From: Pseudomonas monsensis
GTDB lineage: Bacteria; Pseudomonadota; Gammaproteobacteria; Pseudomonadales; Pseudomonadaceae
Reading direction: 5' to 3'
Length of the DNA: 64,000 nt
Assembly: GCF_014268495.2 (NCBI RefSeq)
Contig: NZ_CP077087.1
Coordinates: 3,227,501-3,291,500, forward strand
Below the pieces are notes generated by a model. That model made no database searches. It had not been told where the DNA came from and worked only from the letters and a program-made list of their open reading frames with translations. Made by a program: the position numbers and the translations under genes. Of the stretch, positions 1 through 9,613 are shown in pieces; positions within the stretch are counted from its first letter, which is position 1, and each line of letters opens with the position of its first letter.

Positions 1-213
1 GATGAAGAAAATCCCGGCACCGAGGCCGTAGACGGTTTCACTGAATTTCAGGGCGTCGAGCATCTGCAGTTTGGCAAATCCAACGTTGACCCGGTCGAGG
101 TAGTTGAACAGGTAGCAGATGAAGATGAAGGGGATCAAACGCAGGGTGATGCGTTTGTAGACGGCGTTTTTATCGTCTGCGATGGTCTGGGTAGCTGCGG
201 CGCTGTGCGACAT
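1..213 (-). CDS. MFS transporter, N-terminal part (sugar-acid/ACS type)
   Basis: Only the first 71 codons are in the window; the gene runs off the left edge. The translation begins MSHSAAATQTI and then enters a first membrane segment (LIPFIFICYLFNYLDRVNVG). The NYLDRxNVGFA signature is typical of the anion:cation symporter branch of the major facilitator superfamily, which carries glucarate, galactarate, tartrate or phthalate-type acids. It is divergent from the CdaR-type regulator at 386, and a glycerate kinase follows that regulator. That resembles the sugar-diacid/glycerate loci of other bacteria (garP-like transporter, cdaR, garK). The substrate is inferred from context only. Confidence 0.85.
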   Translation of the reverse strand, partial: MSHSAAATQTIADDKNAVYKRITLRLIPFIFICYLFNYLDRVNVGFAKLQMLDALKFSETVYGLGAGIFFI

Positions 214-385
214 AGCGGCTCTCTCTTTATTATGATTTTTGGCGATGCAAAGGGTAACGTTGATCGCCCTGAGAGTCTCGGCCACCGGTGGCCGGATTGT
301 CTTTGTGCCTGAGCACAGGGTTTGCCGTCAGACCCTGTGCGGGTGAACAACCTGTCCGTGCCTGTTTTCAAGGATTCCAGCGCTT

Positions 386-1507
386 ATGTTCGAACTCGAT
401 CACGACCTCGCCCAGGACATCGTCGACCGTGCCATGGCCATTTTGCCCTACAACGTCAACGTCATGGACAGCCAGGGCTTGATCCTCGGCAGTGGCGAGC
501 CGGAGCGGATCAACACCCGTCACGAAGGTGCGCAATTGGTGCTGGCCAACGGTCGGGTGGTGGAGATTGACGCGCAGACCGCCGTGCATTTGAAAGGCGT
601 GCAGCCGGGCATCAATTTGCCGCTGTTGCTCGATCAGCGCTTGATCGGCGTGCTCGGCATCACCGGCGAGCCGGAGCAATTGCGTACCTACGCAGAACTG
701 GTGCGCATGACCGCGGAAATGCTCGTTGGCCAGCGCAATCAACAGGCCGAACAGCAATGGCGCCGTCAGCGTTGCGATGACTTGCTGGCGCTGTTGCTCA
801 GCGAGGCGGGTGATTCGCCACGCCTGATCGACGAGGCGCAGCAACTCGGTCTCAAACCGCAATTGACTCGGGTGCCGTATCTGTTCGAATTGGGTCTGGA
901 GCACGGCCCGGGGCAGACCGTCGAGGCCCTGAGTGCCTGGCTGACCTCACGTTATCCCGATAGCTGGTGCGTGAGTTCGGCAAAGTCGTCGCTGTTGTGG
1001 TGTCGATCGGCGAGCCACAACGTCGAATCTGACCGCTTGCTGGAAAAGCTCGACGGCTTGGGCTGGAATATTTTGCGCATCGCCGTGGGCGGGCAGGCGG
1101 ATGGGCTGGTCGGGTTGCGCCGTTGCTATCGGCGGGTCGGCGATCTTCTGGCGTATGGCCGAGAGGTGCTGCCGCACTCGCGTTTGCTGACGCTCAATCG
1201 TTATCGGCTGCCGGTGATGCTGTGGCGGCATCGCAATGACGATGCGCTGGATGAATTGCTCAAGCCGTTGCGCAAGGTCATCGCCAAGGACGGCAACGGC
1301 CAGTTGCTGGCGACGTTGCGCAGTTGGTGCGAGCACGACGGGCAAAGCCAGGCGTGTGCGGATGCGCTGGGGATTCATCGCAACAGTTTGCGTTACCGGA
1401 TGGAGCGGATTGCCGAGTTGAGTGGGGTTGATCCGTTAAGGCTGGACGGGATGCTGGCGTTGTATCTCGGCGTGCAACTCCTGCCCCAGACTGATCCTGC
1501 GGCATGA
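386..1507 (+). CDS. cdaR: CdaR-family sugar diacid/glycerate regulator
   Basis: 373 residues, close to the usual CdaR length. The N-terminus (DHDLAQDIVDRAMAILPYNV, then VMDSQGLILGSGEPERINTRHEGA) is the putative sugar-diacid recognition domain. A GGDEF-like middle region follows. The C-terminus has a PucR-type helix-turn-helix (ADALGIHRNSLRYRMERIAEL). CdaR activates genes for galactarate, glucarate and glycerate use in E. coli. Here it lies between a divergent MFS transporter and a glycerate kinase, so those are its likely targets. An AAGGA ribosome-binding site starts at 370, eleven bases before the ATG. No operator was recognised in the 172-base divergent region. Confidence 0.9.
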   Translation: MFELDHDLAQDIVDRAMAILPYNVNVMDSQGLILGSGEPERINTRHEGAQLVLANGRVVEIDAQTAVHLKGVQPGINLPLLLDQRLIGVLGITGEPEQLRTYAELVRMTAEMLVGQRNQQAEQQWRRQRCDDLLALLLSEAGDSPRLIDEAQQLGLKPQLTRVPYLFELGLEHGPGQTVEALSAWLTSRYPDSWCVSSAKSSLLWCRSASHNVESDRLLEKLDGLGWNILRIAVGGQADGLVGLRRCYRRVGDLLAYGREVLPHSRLLTLNRYRLPVMLWRHRNDDALDELLKPLRKVIAKDGNGQLLATLRSWCEHDGQSQACADALGIHRNSLRYRMERIAELSGVDPLRLDGMLALYLGVQLLPQTDPAA

Positions 1508-1523
1508 GTTGTTCTTGCTGCCG

Positions 1524-1619
1524 CCATCGTTGGCAAGCCAGCTCCCACAGTCTCTGCGGTGGTTACAAAATTCATGGTCACTGAAGTTCCCTGTGGGAGC
1601 TGGCTTGCCAGCGATAGGG
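1524..1619. repeat. REPIN (paired inverted REP sequences)
   Basis: Two REP arms in opposite orientation, at about 1524-1550 (GGCAAGCCAGCTCCCACAG) and 1591-1616 (CTGTGGGAGCTGGCTTGCC). The short non-conserved loop between them is typical of Pseudomonas REPINs. It fills the gap between cdaR and the glycerate kinase gene. Confidence 0.85.
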
Positions 1620-1752
1620 CCGGAACATTCACCCTCGATTCCAAGGCCTTTGTGAAAATGAACAATAAACGCCCACAGCGCTTGTGCAGCGGACAGGCGT
1701 CAATGCGCGGGCTGACTGGCAGCATGAGGAGCATTGGAACTGGAGAATTCGC

Positions 1753-2904
1753 ATGAAGATCGTCATCGCCCCCGATTCGTTCAAGGACAGCCTGAGTGCC
1801 CAGGGCGTCGCCGAGGCCATTGCTTTGGGCCTGGCGCAAGTCTGGCCACAAGCCACGCTGGTCAAATGCCCGATGGCCGATGGCGGTGAAGGCACGGTCG
1901 ATTCGATTCTCGCCGCGTGCGAAGGCGAACGGCGCCGCAGCCGCGTGCGTGGCCCGCTGGGCGTGCCGGTGGACGCGGCGTGGGGCTGGTTGCCGCACAA
2001 CCACACCGCGATCATCGAGATGGCCGAGGCCAGCGGTTTGCAATTGGTGCCGCCGGGGCAACGTGACGCCTGCATCAGCAGCACCTTCGGCACTGGTGAG
2101 TTGATCCGTGCGGCGCTGGACGCTGGCGCGCAACGGGTGATTCTGGCGATTGGCGGCAGTGCGACCAACGACGGCGGCGCCGGCGCGATGCAGGCGCTGG
2201 GCGTGAAACTGCTGGATGCGCAAGGCCAGTCGCTGGTGCCGGGCGGTCTGGCACTGGCGCAATTGGCGCGTCTGGAACTGAGCGACCTGGACCCGCGTCT
2301 GGCCCACGTGCGCTTCGACATCGCCGCAGACGTCAACAATCCACTCTGCGGTCCGCACGGTGCTTCAGCGATTTTCGGCCCGCAAAAAGGTGCGTCGCCC
2401 GCCCAAGTGCAGCAACTGGATCAGGCGCTGGGCCATTTTGCCGAACACTGTGCACACGCCTTGGGCAAAGACGTGCGTGATGAACCGGGCAGTGGTGCAG
2501 CCGGGGGGCTGGGATTTGCTGCCAAGGCGTTTTTGGGCGCGCAATTTCGAGCCGGCGTGGAAGTGGTCGCCGAACTGGTGGGCCTCGCCGAAGCGGTGAA
2601 AGGCGCGGATCTGGTGATCACCGGCGAAGGCCGTTTCGATGCCCAGACCCTGCGCGGCAAAACCCCGTTTGGCGTGGCGCGGATTGCCAAACAGCAGCAG
2701 GTTCCGGTGATCGTCATTGCCGGCACTCTTGGCGAGGGCTATCAGGAACTCTACGGCCACGGCATTGATGCCGCATTCGCCGTTACCAGCGGGCCGATGC
2801 CCCTTGAGCAGGCCTGCGCCGAAGCGCCGCGATTGCTGCGTGAACGTGCGGCCGACATCGCCCGTGTCTGGCAGATGGCCAAGAATCAGCCTGATCAGCA
2901 TTGA
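1753..2904 (+). CDS. garK: glycerate kinase (GarK/GlxK family)
   Basis: 383 residues starting MKIVIAPDSFKDSLSAQGVA, the hallmark N-terminus of glycerate 2-kinases of the GarK/GlxK family. Conserved stretches include KCPMADGGEGTVDS, GGSATNDGGAGAMQALG and ITGEGRFDAQT. The enzyme phosphorylates D-glycerate with ATP to 2-phosphoglycerate, which enters lower glycolysis. The ATG at 1753 is preferred over in-frame upstream codons because homology starts exactly there and GGAG lies shortly upstream. The CdaR-type regulator upstream suggests induction by glycerate or sugar diacids, but a REPIN separates the two genes. Confidence 0.92.
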   Translation: MKIVIAPDSFKDSLSAQGVAEAIALGLAQVWPQATLVKCPMADGGEGTVDSILAACEGERRRSRVRGPLGVPVDAAWGWLPHNHTAIIEMAEASGLQLVPPGQRDACISSTFGTGELIRAALDAGAQRVILAIGGSATNDGGAGAMQALGVKLLDAQGQSLVPGGLALAQLARLELSDLDPRLAHVRFDIAADVNNPLCGPHGASAIFGPQKGASPAQVQQLDQALGHFAEHCAHALGKDVRDEPGSGAAGGLGFAAKAFLGAQFRAGVEVVAELVGLAEAVKGADLVITGEGRFDAQTLRGKTPFGVARIAKQQQVPVIVIAGTLGEGYQELYGHGIDAAFAVTSGPMPLEQACAEAPRLLRERAADIARVWQMAKNQPDQH

Positions 2905-2908
2905 TTAA

Positions 2909-2939
2909 CCTGTGGCGAGGGAGTTTGCTCGCGCCGGGC
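2909..2939 (+). repeat. single REP-like element
   Basis: TGTGGCGAGGGAGTTTGCTC is a variant Pseudomonas REP arm just after the glycerate kinase stop. No inverted partner follows. The rest of the 345-base gap up to 3249 contains the proposed chemoreceptor promoter and nothing else I recognise. Confidence 0.55.
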
Positions 2940-3109
2940 TGCGAAGCAGCTCCAACCCTCTTGGTGTCAATCCTTCGGATCCACCGTGTTCGATGGTTCC
3001 AAGACTGCTGCACAGACGAGCCTGAGCAAGTTCTCTCACCACCGATTTTGCTTAAATGTTTACGGTGTTTCATCGCTGTAACACCTTGAAAAATATTTCC
3101 GTTTTACAC

Positions 3110-3136
3110 GAAACCTTCCTAAAGCCTGGCCGATAC
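3110..3136 (+). promoter_or_regulatory. possible sigma-28 (FliA) promoter for the chemoreceptor
   Basis: GCCGATAC at 3129-3136 matches seven of eight bases of the FliA -10 consensus GCCGATAA. GAAACC at 3110 lies 15 bases before it, an imperfect match to the TAAA -35. Chemoreceptor genes are commonly in the flagellar regulon. The weak -35 keeps confidence low. Confidence 0.35.
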
Positions 3137-3249
3137 AGAGATCAGGCGCACACAGATTCCCTCGAACCGTGACGCCAGACCGGTCCCGCTCCAAGGACTG
3201 GTGATGACGGCAAGGACGCTCGCAGCTACCTCTATCCGAGAGTCCAACC

Positions 3250-4875
3250 ATGTCTTTGCGTAATCTGAAAATCGCGCCCCGTGCCTTCCTCGGTTTTGCC
3301 TTTATCGCCTTGCTGGTGATTGTCCTTGGCGTGTTCGCCGTCAATCGCATGTCGATCATTCGCCAGGCCTCCATCGACATGGATACCAATCAACTGCCCA
3401 GTGTCACCTACCTTGGCGTGGTGACGGAAAACGTGTTGCGCCTGCGGATTCTGTCGTTCCGGATTCTGGTCAACCGCGAGCCGGCCGGCTTGCAAGAGGC
3501 GCAGACGCGGATTGGCGTGTTGGTGGACAAGGTACGCAGTGCTCAGGCCAGCTACGCGGCATTGCCTGCGGAAGCCGAGGAGCGTGCCCTGTACCAGGCG
3601 TTCGCGACGACGCTCGACAATTACCTGCAAGCACAAAACCAGATGATGGACTTGTCGCGTCAGGGCAAAGTCGAGGAAATGCGTACCCTGATTAACACAA
3701 AGATCAAGGAAGGCACCGACCAGATGGGCGAGCAGCTCAACAAGCTGATCGCGATCAACGCAGCGGGTGCCAAAGTCGCCTCCACTCAGGCTGGTGAGCA
3801 TTACGACAGCGCCATTACCGGCATCATCATTGTCGCGGTGATTGCTGCGTTGGCGACGGTATTGCTGGCATTGCTGCTGACGCGCAGCATCGTCACGCCG
3901 TTGAACCGGGCGGTGCTGGTGGCGCAAACCATTGCCGATGGCAATCTGAGCAAAGCCATCGAAGTCGACGGCAAGGACGAAGCCACGCAACTGCTGCAGG
4001 CCCTGGCCACGATGCAGACCAACCTGCGCAAGACCATCGAACAGATTGCCGGCTCCGCCACCCAACTGGGCGCCGCAGCCGAAGAGCTCAGCGCGGTCAC
4101 CGAAGAAGCCTCCCGTGGCCTGCAACAGCAGAACAACGAAATCGAACAGGCCGCCACTGCCGTCAACGAGATGACCGCCGCCGTGGAAGAGGTTGCACGT
4201 AACGCCGTCTCAACCTCCGAGGCCTCGAACCAGTCGACCCAGGCCGCCCGTGAAGGCCGCGATCAAGTGGTGAAAACCGTCGACGCGATTCAGACCATGA
4301 CCCACGACGTGCAGAGCACCGCGCAAATGATCGAAGGCCTGGCGGCGCAGGGTCGGGACATCGGCAAAGTGCTCGACGTGATCCGCGCCATCGCCGAACA
4401 GACCAACCTGCTGGCGCTCAACGCAGCCATCGAAGCGGCGCGTGCCGGTGAGGCGGGTCGTGGCTTTGCGGTGGTGGCAGACGAAGTGCGCGCACTGGCC
4501 CATCGCACCGCGCAATCGACTCAGGAAATCGAAAAAATGGTCGCCGGCATCCAGAACGGCACCGGTGAAGCGGTTTCGTCGATGCAGCAGAGCAACCAGC
4601 GCACCCAGACCACCCTGGAAATGGCCCGCGCCGCCGGCGTCGCCCTTGAGCAGATCACCCAGTCGATTCATCAGATCAACGAGCGCAACCTGGTGATCGC
4701 CAGCGCCTCCGAAGAACAGGCGCAAGTGTCCCGCGAAGTTGACCGGAATCTGGTCAATATCCGCGATCTGGCTACGCAATCGGCTGCCGGGGCCAACCAG
4801 ACCAGCGCCGCCACCCATGAGCTGTCGCGTCTGGCGGTGGATTTGAACGCCATGGTGGCGCGTTTTGTGATTTGA
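3250..4875 (+). CDS. methyl-accepting chemotaxis protein
   Basis: 541 residues. TM1 is at about residues 11-32. A periplasmic four-helix-bundle type sensor of roughly 155 residues follows, then TM2 at about 190-212. A HAMP domain and a long coiled-coil signalling domain come next. The highly conserved hairpin tip ([20 protein letters not shown]) is near residues 377-400. Such receptors sit in the polar membrane and control CheA through CheW. There is no C-terminal CheR-docking pentapeptide; the protein ends NAMVARFVI. The ligand cannot be read from the sequence. The neighbouring arginine transaminase gene is suggestive at most. Confidence 0.93.
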   Translation: MSLRNLKIAPRAFLGFAFIALLVIVLGVFAVNRMSIIRQASIDMDTNQLPSVTYLGVVTENVLRLRILSFRILVNREPAGLQEAQTRIGVLVDKVRSAQASYAALPAEAEERALYQAFATTLDNYLQAQNQMMDLSRQGKVEEMRTLINTKIKEGTDQMGEQLNKLIAINAAGAKVASTQAGEHYDSAITGIIIVAVIAALATVLLALLLTRSIVTPLNRAVLVAQTIADGNLSKAIEVDGKDEATQLLQALATMQTNLRKTIEQIAGSATQLGAAAEELSAVTEEASRGLQQQNNEIEQAATAVNEMTAAVEEVARNAVSTSEASNQSTQAAREGRDQVVKTVDAIQTMTHDVQSTAQMIEGLAAQGRDIGKVLDVIRAIAEQTNLLALNAAIEAARAGEAGRGFAVVADEVRALAHRTAQSTQEIEKMVAGIQNGTGEAVSSMQQSNQRTQTTLEMARAAGVALEQITQSIHQINERNLVIASASEEQAQVSREVDRNLVNIRDLATQSAAGANQTSAATHELSRLAVDLNAMVARFVI

Positions 4876-4916
4876 GATAGGGTGAAGGCTGGAGATTGCG
4901 CAAACAGGAGACGTGC

Positions 4917-6104
4917 ATGCGCTATTCAGCCTTGACTCAACGAATCGCCGGGGAGGGCGCAGCGGCCTGGCAGATTCACGACCGAGCGCTGGAGTTGCGC
5001 GCTGAGGGCGTCGATGTCCTGCTGCTGAGTGTGGGCGATCCGGATTTCGATACACCGCTGCCGATCGTCCACGGTGCCATCGACAGTCTGCTGGCCGGCG
5101 ATACGCATTATGCGGAAGTGCGCGGCCGGTTGGCTTTGCGCAAACTGATTGCCCGGCGGCATCAGCGACGCTGCGGTCAGGCGGTCGATGCCGACCACGT
5201 GATCGTGCTGCCGGGCGCGCAATGCGCGGTGTATTCAGTGGCGCAATGCCTGCTGGATCCGGGGGACGAGGTGATTGTCGCCGAGCCGATGTACGTCACC
5301 TACGAAGGCGTGTTCGGCGCCTGCGGGGCGACCGTGGTGCCGGTGCCGGTGCGTCCGGAAAACGGCTTTCGCGTTGACCCCGCCGATGTCGCTGCACGCA
5401 TCACCGGCAAGACCCGGGCGATGCTGCTCAACAGTCCCAACAATCCCTGCGGCGCGAGCCTGTCACTGCTGATCTGGCAGGAACTGGCGGCGCTGTGCAT
5501 TCGTCATGACTTATGGCTGATCAGCGATGAGGTCTACAGCGATTTGCTCTACGAAGGCGAGCACGTCAGCCCGGCGAGTCTGCCGGGCATGGCGGAGCGC
5601 ACGGCGACCATCAACAGCCTGTCGAAATCCCACGCCATGACCGGCTGGCGGATCGGTTGGTCGATCGGGCCAAAAGCGTTGGCCGAACACTTGGTGAATC
5701 TGTCGTTGAGCATGCTGTTCGGTTTGCCGGAATTCGTGCAGAAAGCCGCGCAGGTTGCGCTGGAAACGGACCTGCCGGAAGTGGCGCAGATGCGCGAGGA
5801 GTATCGCTTGCGCCGGGATCTGGTCTGCGAGCGGCTGCAGGGCTGCCCGGGTTTGCAACCGATCCGCCCGGATGGCGGCATGTTCGTGATGGTCGATGTG
5901 CGCCAGACCGGGTTAGGCGCTCAAGCGTTTGCCGAGCGCTTGCTGGAAAATTACGGCGTTTCGGTGCTGGCCGGTGAAGCGTTCGGGCCGAGTGCGGCGG
6001 GGCATATTCGCATTGGACTGGTGGTCGATCGGGTCAAACTGGCGGACGCCTGCTCGCGGATTGCACTGTGTGCGGCGCAGCTGTTACAGGCGCGCAGTGC
6101 CTGA
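4917..6104 (+). CDS. aruH: arginine:pyruvate transaminase AruH-like aminotransferase
   Basis: 395 residues, fold-type I PLP aminotransferase. The N-terminus MRYSALTQRIAGEGAAAWQI and segments such as SVGDPDFDTP, AEPMYVTYEGVFGACGA, EHVSPASLPGMAERTAT and GGMFVMVDVR closely follow AruH of P. aeruginosa as I remember it. The PLP lysine lies in NSLSKSHAMTGWR. AruH converts L-arginine plus pyruvate to 2-ketoarginine and alanine, the first step of the arginine transaminase pathway. The ATG at 4917 has CAGGAG six bases upstream, so the in-frame TTG at 4896 is not the start. The usual partner aruI (2-ketoarginine decarboxylase) is not in this window. Confidence 0.8.
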   Translation: MRYSALTQRIAGEGAAAWQIHDRALELRAEGVDVLLLSVGDPDFDTPLPIVHGAIDSLLAGDTHYAEVRGRLALRKLIARRHQRRCGQAVDADHVIVLPGAQCAVYSVAQCLLDPGDEVIVAEPMYVTYEGVFGACGATVVPVPVRPENGFRVDPADVAARITGKTRAMLLNSPNNPCGASLSLLIWQELAALCIRHDLWLISDEVYSDLLYEGEHVSPASLPGMAERTATINSLSKSHAMTGWRIGWSIGPKALAEHLVNLSLSMLFGLPEFVQKAAQVALETDLPEVAQMREEYRLRRDLVCERLQGCPGLQPIRPDGGMFVMVDVRQTGLGAQAFAERLLENYGVSVLAGEAFGPSAAGHIRIGLVVDRVKLADACSRIALCAAQLLQARSA

Positions 6105-6126
6105 TGGTTTTGTGTTGCCTGTACCG

Positions 6127-6202
6127 GCCTCTTCGCGAGCAAGCTCGCTCCCACAGGGGAATGCGTTTCAAATGTGGGAGCGAGCTTGCTCGCGAAGGCG
6201 GC
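6127..6202. repeat. REPIN between convergent genes
   Basis: Inverted arms TTCGCGAGCAAGCTCGCTCC (from about 6131) and GGGAGCGAGCTTGCTCGCGA (from about 6176). It occupies the 117-base space between the aruH and kguD stop codons and may also stop convergent transcription. Confidence 0.85.
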
Positions 6203-6221
6203 ATGACAGCCACCGATTAAT

Positions 6222-7199
6222 TCAGCCCTGCCAAGCCGATGGATTCACCAGATTCGCAGGTTTTTCCCCAGCCAGCGCCGCCAACAGATTCTCCACCGCA
6301 CAGCGCGCCATCGCTTCGCGCGTCTCATGCGTTGCCGAGCCCATGTGCGGCGTCGCCACCACATTATTCAGTTGCAACAACGGCGAGTCATGCTGCAACG
6401 GCTCACGCTCGAACACATCCAATCCCGCCGCACGAATGCGCTGATGACGCAGCGCTTCAATCATCGCCGCCTCATCCACCACTTTGCCCCGCGAAATGTT
6501 AATGAAGATGCTTTGCGGACGCATCAGCGCAAACTCCTCAGCACCAATCAAGCCTTCGGTCTGCGCGGTCAGCGGCAAGGTCAGGCAAATGAAATCGGCC
6601 TGCTGGAGCAGCTCTTCAAGGCTGCGATATTGCGCATCAAACCGCGCCTCGACTGCCGGTTTGCGCGACTGGCTGGTGTAAATCACCGGCATGCCAAATC
6701 CAAAATGCCCGCGCTGGGCCAGCGCCTCGCCGATGCGGCCCATGCCGATGATGCCCAGGGTCTTGCCATGCACATCGGTGCCGAAATGCGCCGGGCCGAT
6801 ATTGCGATGCCACTGGCCGCTGCGCACCATGTTCGCCAGTTCCACCACGCGCCGGGCAGCGGCGAGGATCAGCGCGAAACCGGTGTCGGCGGTGGTTTCG
6901 GTGAGCACATCAGGCGTGTTGCTGAGCAGGATCTTGCGCCGCGTCAGGTAGTCGATGTCGTAGTTGTCGACGCCCACCGAGACGCTGGCAATCGCCTCCA
7001 GCTTCGGTGCCAGATCGAGTAGTGCCGCATCCAGTTTCAGACTGGCGCCAAGCAAACCGTGGGCGCCGGGCAGGGCGTCGCGCAGTTTCATCAGGCCGTC
7101 GCTGTCGAGGCTGTCGATCAGCGTCACGTCGAACCGTTCGTGCAGTCGCGCCATCAGCACTGGCGAGAGTTTCTTGTACAACACAACGTGTTTTTTCAT
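6222..7199 (-). CDS. kguD: 2-ketogluconate 6-phosphate reductase (KguD)
   Basis: 325 residues from MKKHVVLYKK, a D-isomer-specific 2-hydroxyacid dehydrogenase. The Rossmann motif GIIGMGRIGEALAQRG binds NAD(P)H. The catalytic Arg (NISRGKVVDE), Glu (LDVFEREPL) and His (ATPHMGSATHETR) are all present. It reduces 2-keto-6-phosphogluconate to 6-phosphogluconate, which enters the Entner-Doudoroff route. It is the last gene of kguEKTD, 13 bases after kguT. The ATG at 7199 is preferred to the one at 7208 because GAAGAG sits nine bases before it and is adjacent to the other. Confidence 0.92.
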   Translation of the reverse strand: MKKHVVLYKKLSPVLMARLHERFDVTLIDSLDSDGLMKLRDALPGAHGLLGASLKLDAALLDLAPKLEAIASVSVGVDNYDIDYLTRRKILLSNTPDVLTETTADTGFALILAAARRVVELANMVRSGQWHRNIGPAHFGTDVHGKTLGIIGMGRIGEALAQRGHFGFGMPVIYTSQSRKPAVEARFDAQYRSLEELLQQADFICLTLPLTAQTEGLIGAEEFALMRPQSIFINISRGKVVDEAAMIEALRHQRIRAAGLDVFEREPLQHDSPLLQLNNVVATPHMGSATHETREAMARCAVENLLAALAGEKPANLVNPSAWQG

Positions 7200-7212
7200 G
7201 GCAAGCATCTCT

Positions 7213-8511
7213 TCAGGAATGAGCCGGCACGGGACGCGTGGCAGCGGCTTTGGCCACGACGCGATCGCTTGCGCCGGGCTTGAGAAAAATCGTCAGCACC
7301 ACCGATAACATCAGCGCGCCGCTCATCAGCAGGTAAGACGCACCGGGCGAACCGGTGGAGCTATTGAGGTAGCCGACCAGATACGAACCGCCGAACGAAC
7401 CGAGCGCGCCCATGCTGTTGATCAACGCCATCGCACCACCCGCCACGTTGGCCGGCAGAATCTCCGGAACGATGGCGAAAAACGGTCCGTACGGCGCGTA
7501 CATGCAGGCACCGGCAATCACTAGCAGCGTGTACGACCACCAGAAATGCTCAGCGCCCAGTGCGTAAGAGCCGTAGAACGCAATGGACGCGATCAGCAGC
7601 GGCGGCCAGACGAAGCGTTTGCGCTTCTGCAACTTGTCCGAACCCCACGACACCACGAGCATGCCGATCACCGCCGCCAGGTACGGCAGCGCCGACAGCC
7701 AACCGGCTTCGATCATGTCCATTTGCGCACCGGCCTTGAGGATCGACGGCAGCCACAACACGAAGCCGTAAACGCCGATGCTCCAGCAGAAAAACTGCAA
7801 CGCGAGAATGATCACCTTCGGCGAACGGAACGCCTCGGCGTAGTTCTTTACCGCTTTGATCCCGACCTGTTCGGCTGCCAGAGCACTCTCCAGATCGTGC
7901 TTTTCCTGGTCGTTGAGCCACTTGGCCTGCGCCGGCCGATCATCGGCCAGGCGCCACCAGATAAACGCCCAGAGCACCGCCGGCAGGCCTTCGATGATGA
8001 ACATCCAGCGCCAGCTGAAATGCTGCACCAGATAGCCCGAAACCACCGACATCCACAGCATCGTCACCGGGTTGCCGAGGATCAGAAACGTGTTGGCCCG
8101 AGAGCGTTCGGCGCGGGTGAACCAGTGGCACAGGTACACCAGCATCGCCGGCATCACGGCCGCTTCGACCACGCCGAGCATGAAGCGGATGACGATCAGC
8201 CAATAGGCGTTGGAGACCACGCCGGTCAGGGTGGCGAGGCCGCCCCAAAGGATCAGGCTGACGAAAATCAGTTTCTTCACGCTGTGTTTTTGCGCGTAGA
8301 TCGCACCCGGCACCTGGAAGAAAAAGTAACCGAGGAAGAACAGCGCACCGAGCAGCGATGACAGGCCCGGTGTGATCATCAGGTCTTCGGCCATGCCTGA
8401 TGCGGCGGCGAAGCCGTAGTTGGCGCGATCCAGATACGCCAGGCTGTAGGTGATGAACACAATCGGCATGATGTACCACCAGCGGCGGGCGGCGAGGGTT
8501 GCGGTTTTCAT
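7213..8511 (-). CDS. kguT: 2-ketogluconate transporter, MFS family (KguT)
   Basis: 432 residues with about 12 membrane segments, an anion:cation symporter-type MFS protein. The signature YSLAYLDRANYGFAAASGMA is near the N-terminus and the cytoplasmic loop motif GSDKLQKRKR is in the second half. It imports 2-ketogluconate made in the periplasm from glucose and gluconate. The start is supported by AGGAG seven bases upstream. It lies between kguK and kguD in the conserved pseudomonad gene order, so the function rests on both sequence and context. Confidence 0.92.
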   Translation of the reverse strand: MKTATLAARRWWYIMPIVFITYSLAYLDRANYGFAAASGMAEDLMITPGLSSLLGALFFLGYFFFQVPGAIYAQKHSVKKLIFVSLILWGGLATLTGVVSNAYWLIVIRFMLGVVEAAVMPAMLVYLCHWFTRAERSRANTFLILGNPVTMLWMSVVSGYLVQHFSWRWMFIIEGLPAVLWAFIWWRLADDRPAQAKWLNDQEKHDLESALAAEQVGIKAVKNYAEAFRSPKVIILALQFFCWSIGVYGFVLWLPSILKAGAQMDMIEAGWLSALPYLAAVIGMLVVSWGSDKLQKRKRFVWPPLLIASIAFYGSYALGAEHFWWSYTLLVIAGACMYAPYGPFFAIVPEILPANVAGGAMALINSMGALGSFGGSYLVGYLNSSTGSPGASYLLMSGALMLSVVLTIFLKPGASDRVVAKAAATRPVPAHS

Positions 8512-8569
8512 GGTCTTGCTCCTGAGCTTGTTGTTTTTGTCGCAGCAGGTTCAATGAATCGGTTGCCTG

Positions 8570-9613
8570 TCAGGGCCTCATCGCTGGCAAGCCAGCTCCC
8601 ACAGGGATCTCGGGTATGTCAAAGATTGCATTGTCACCACCAACCCTTGTGGGAGCGGGCTTGCCAGCGATGGCGGCCTCAAATTCGCTGAAGAGTTCAG
8701 CCCGGGTTGGAAGGCCCTCCATATCCCCGCGACTCTGCACCGCCCGACTGCCAATCCAGTTCGCACGCTGCACCGCCTCGGCAAAACTCTGGTGCTCAAG
8801 CAGGGCACTGATCATCCCCACCGCAAAACCATCACCGGCACCGACCGTGTCGACGACATGCGCCACCGGCACCCCGGCGACAAACCCCGATGCCAGATGC
8901 GTGCGGTAATAAGCGCCTTGCGGCCCAAGCTTGATCGCCACCGCTTCGGCACCTTGATCGAGATAAAACGCAGCAATGTCCGCCGGGTCTTCGAAACCAG
9001 TGAGCAAACGGCCTTCACTCAAACCCGGCAGCACCCAATGGGCGAGGGCGGCGAGGCGGTTGATCTCGCCGATCATTTCGCGCTCGCTGGCCCACAGGCT
9101 CGGACGCAGATTGGGATCGAACGACACGCTGCGCCCGGCATTGCGCATGCGTGTCATCAGTTCAAAGGACATCTCCCGCGTCGAGGCCGATAGCGCCGGC
9201 GGGATGCCAGTTGCATGCAGATGGCGGGCGCTCGACAGGCTGGCCGTGATCGACTGGGGGGACAGATGACTGGCCGCCGAACCGCGCCGGAAATACTCGA
9301 CCTGCGGGTCGCTGCCATCGTCATTGCGCGATTTGAACTGGAAACCGGTCGGGTGCTGTTTGTCGACGTCGACGTGACTGCAGTCCAGACCCTCCTTGAT
9401 CAAGGTCTCGACCACAAAACGCCCGAGCGAATCATTGCCGACCCGGCTCAGCCACGCGACGTTGAAACCCAGGCGCGACAGCCCGATCGCGACATTGCTG
9501 TCGGCCCCGGCGATACGCTTGTGAAAGTGCTCGACCGCCGCCAGATCACCGGTCTGCTCGGCGACCAGCATCGCCATGGTTTCGCCGAACGAGAGAATAT
9601 CGATCTCAGACAT
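8570..9613 (-). CDS. kguK: 2-ketogluconokinase (KguK), PfkB family, with REPIN-encoded tail
   Basis: 347 residues, ribokinase/PfkB fold. The start is MSEIDILSFGETMAMLVAEQ, the substrate motif is AGADSNVAIGLSRLG, and the active-site loop DTVGAGDGFAVGMISALLE holds the catalytic Asp. It phosphorylates 2-ketogluconate to 2-keto-6-phosphogluconate. The start overlaps the kguE stop by eight bases, implying coupled translation. The last 35 or so residues (from AAIAGKPAP to PVGAGLPAMRP) are translated from the REPIN at 8574-8680, so the ancestral stop codon seems to have been lost. Confidence 0.92.
   Translation of the reverse strand: MSEIDILSFGETMAMLVAEQTGDLAAVEHFHKRIAGADSNVAIGLSRLGFNVAWLSRVGNDSLGRFVVETLIKEGLDCSHVDVDKQHPTGFQFKSRNDDGSDPQVEYFRRGSAASHLSPQSITASLSSARHLHATGIPPALSASTREMSFELMTRMRNAGRSVSFDPNLRPSLWASEREMIGEINRLAALAHWVLPGLSEGRLLTGFEDPADIAAFYLDQGAEAVAIKLGPQGAYYRTHLASGFVAGVPVAHVVDTVGAGDGFAVGMISALLEHQSFAEAVQRANWIGSRAVQSRGDMEGLPTRAELFSEFEAAIAGKPAPTRVGGDNAIFDIPEIPVGAGLPAMRP
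8574..8680. repeat. REPIN inside the 3' end of kguK
   Basis: Inverted arms TCGCTGGCAAGCCAGCTCCC (8581) and GTGGGAGCGGGCTTGCCAGC (8649). Unlike the other REPINs here it lies within an open reading frame and supplies the C-terminus and stop of kguK. Confidence 0.85.
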
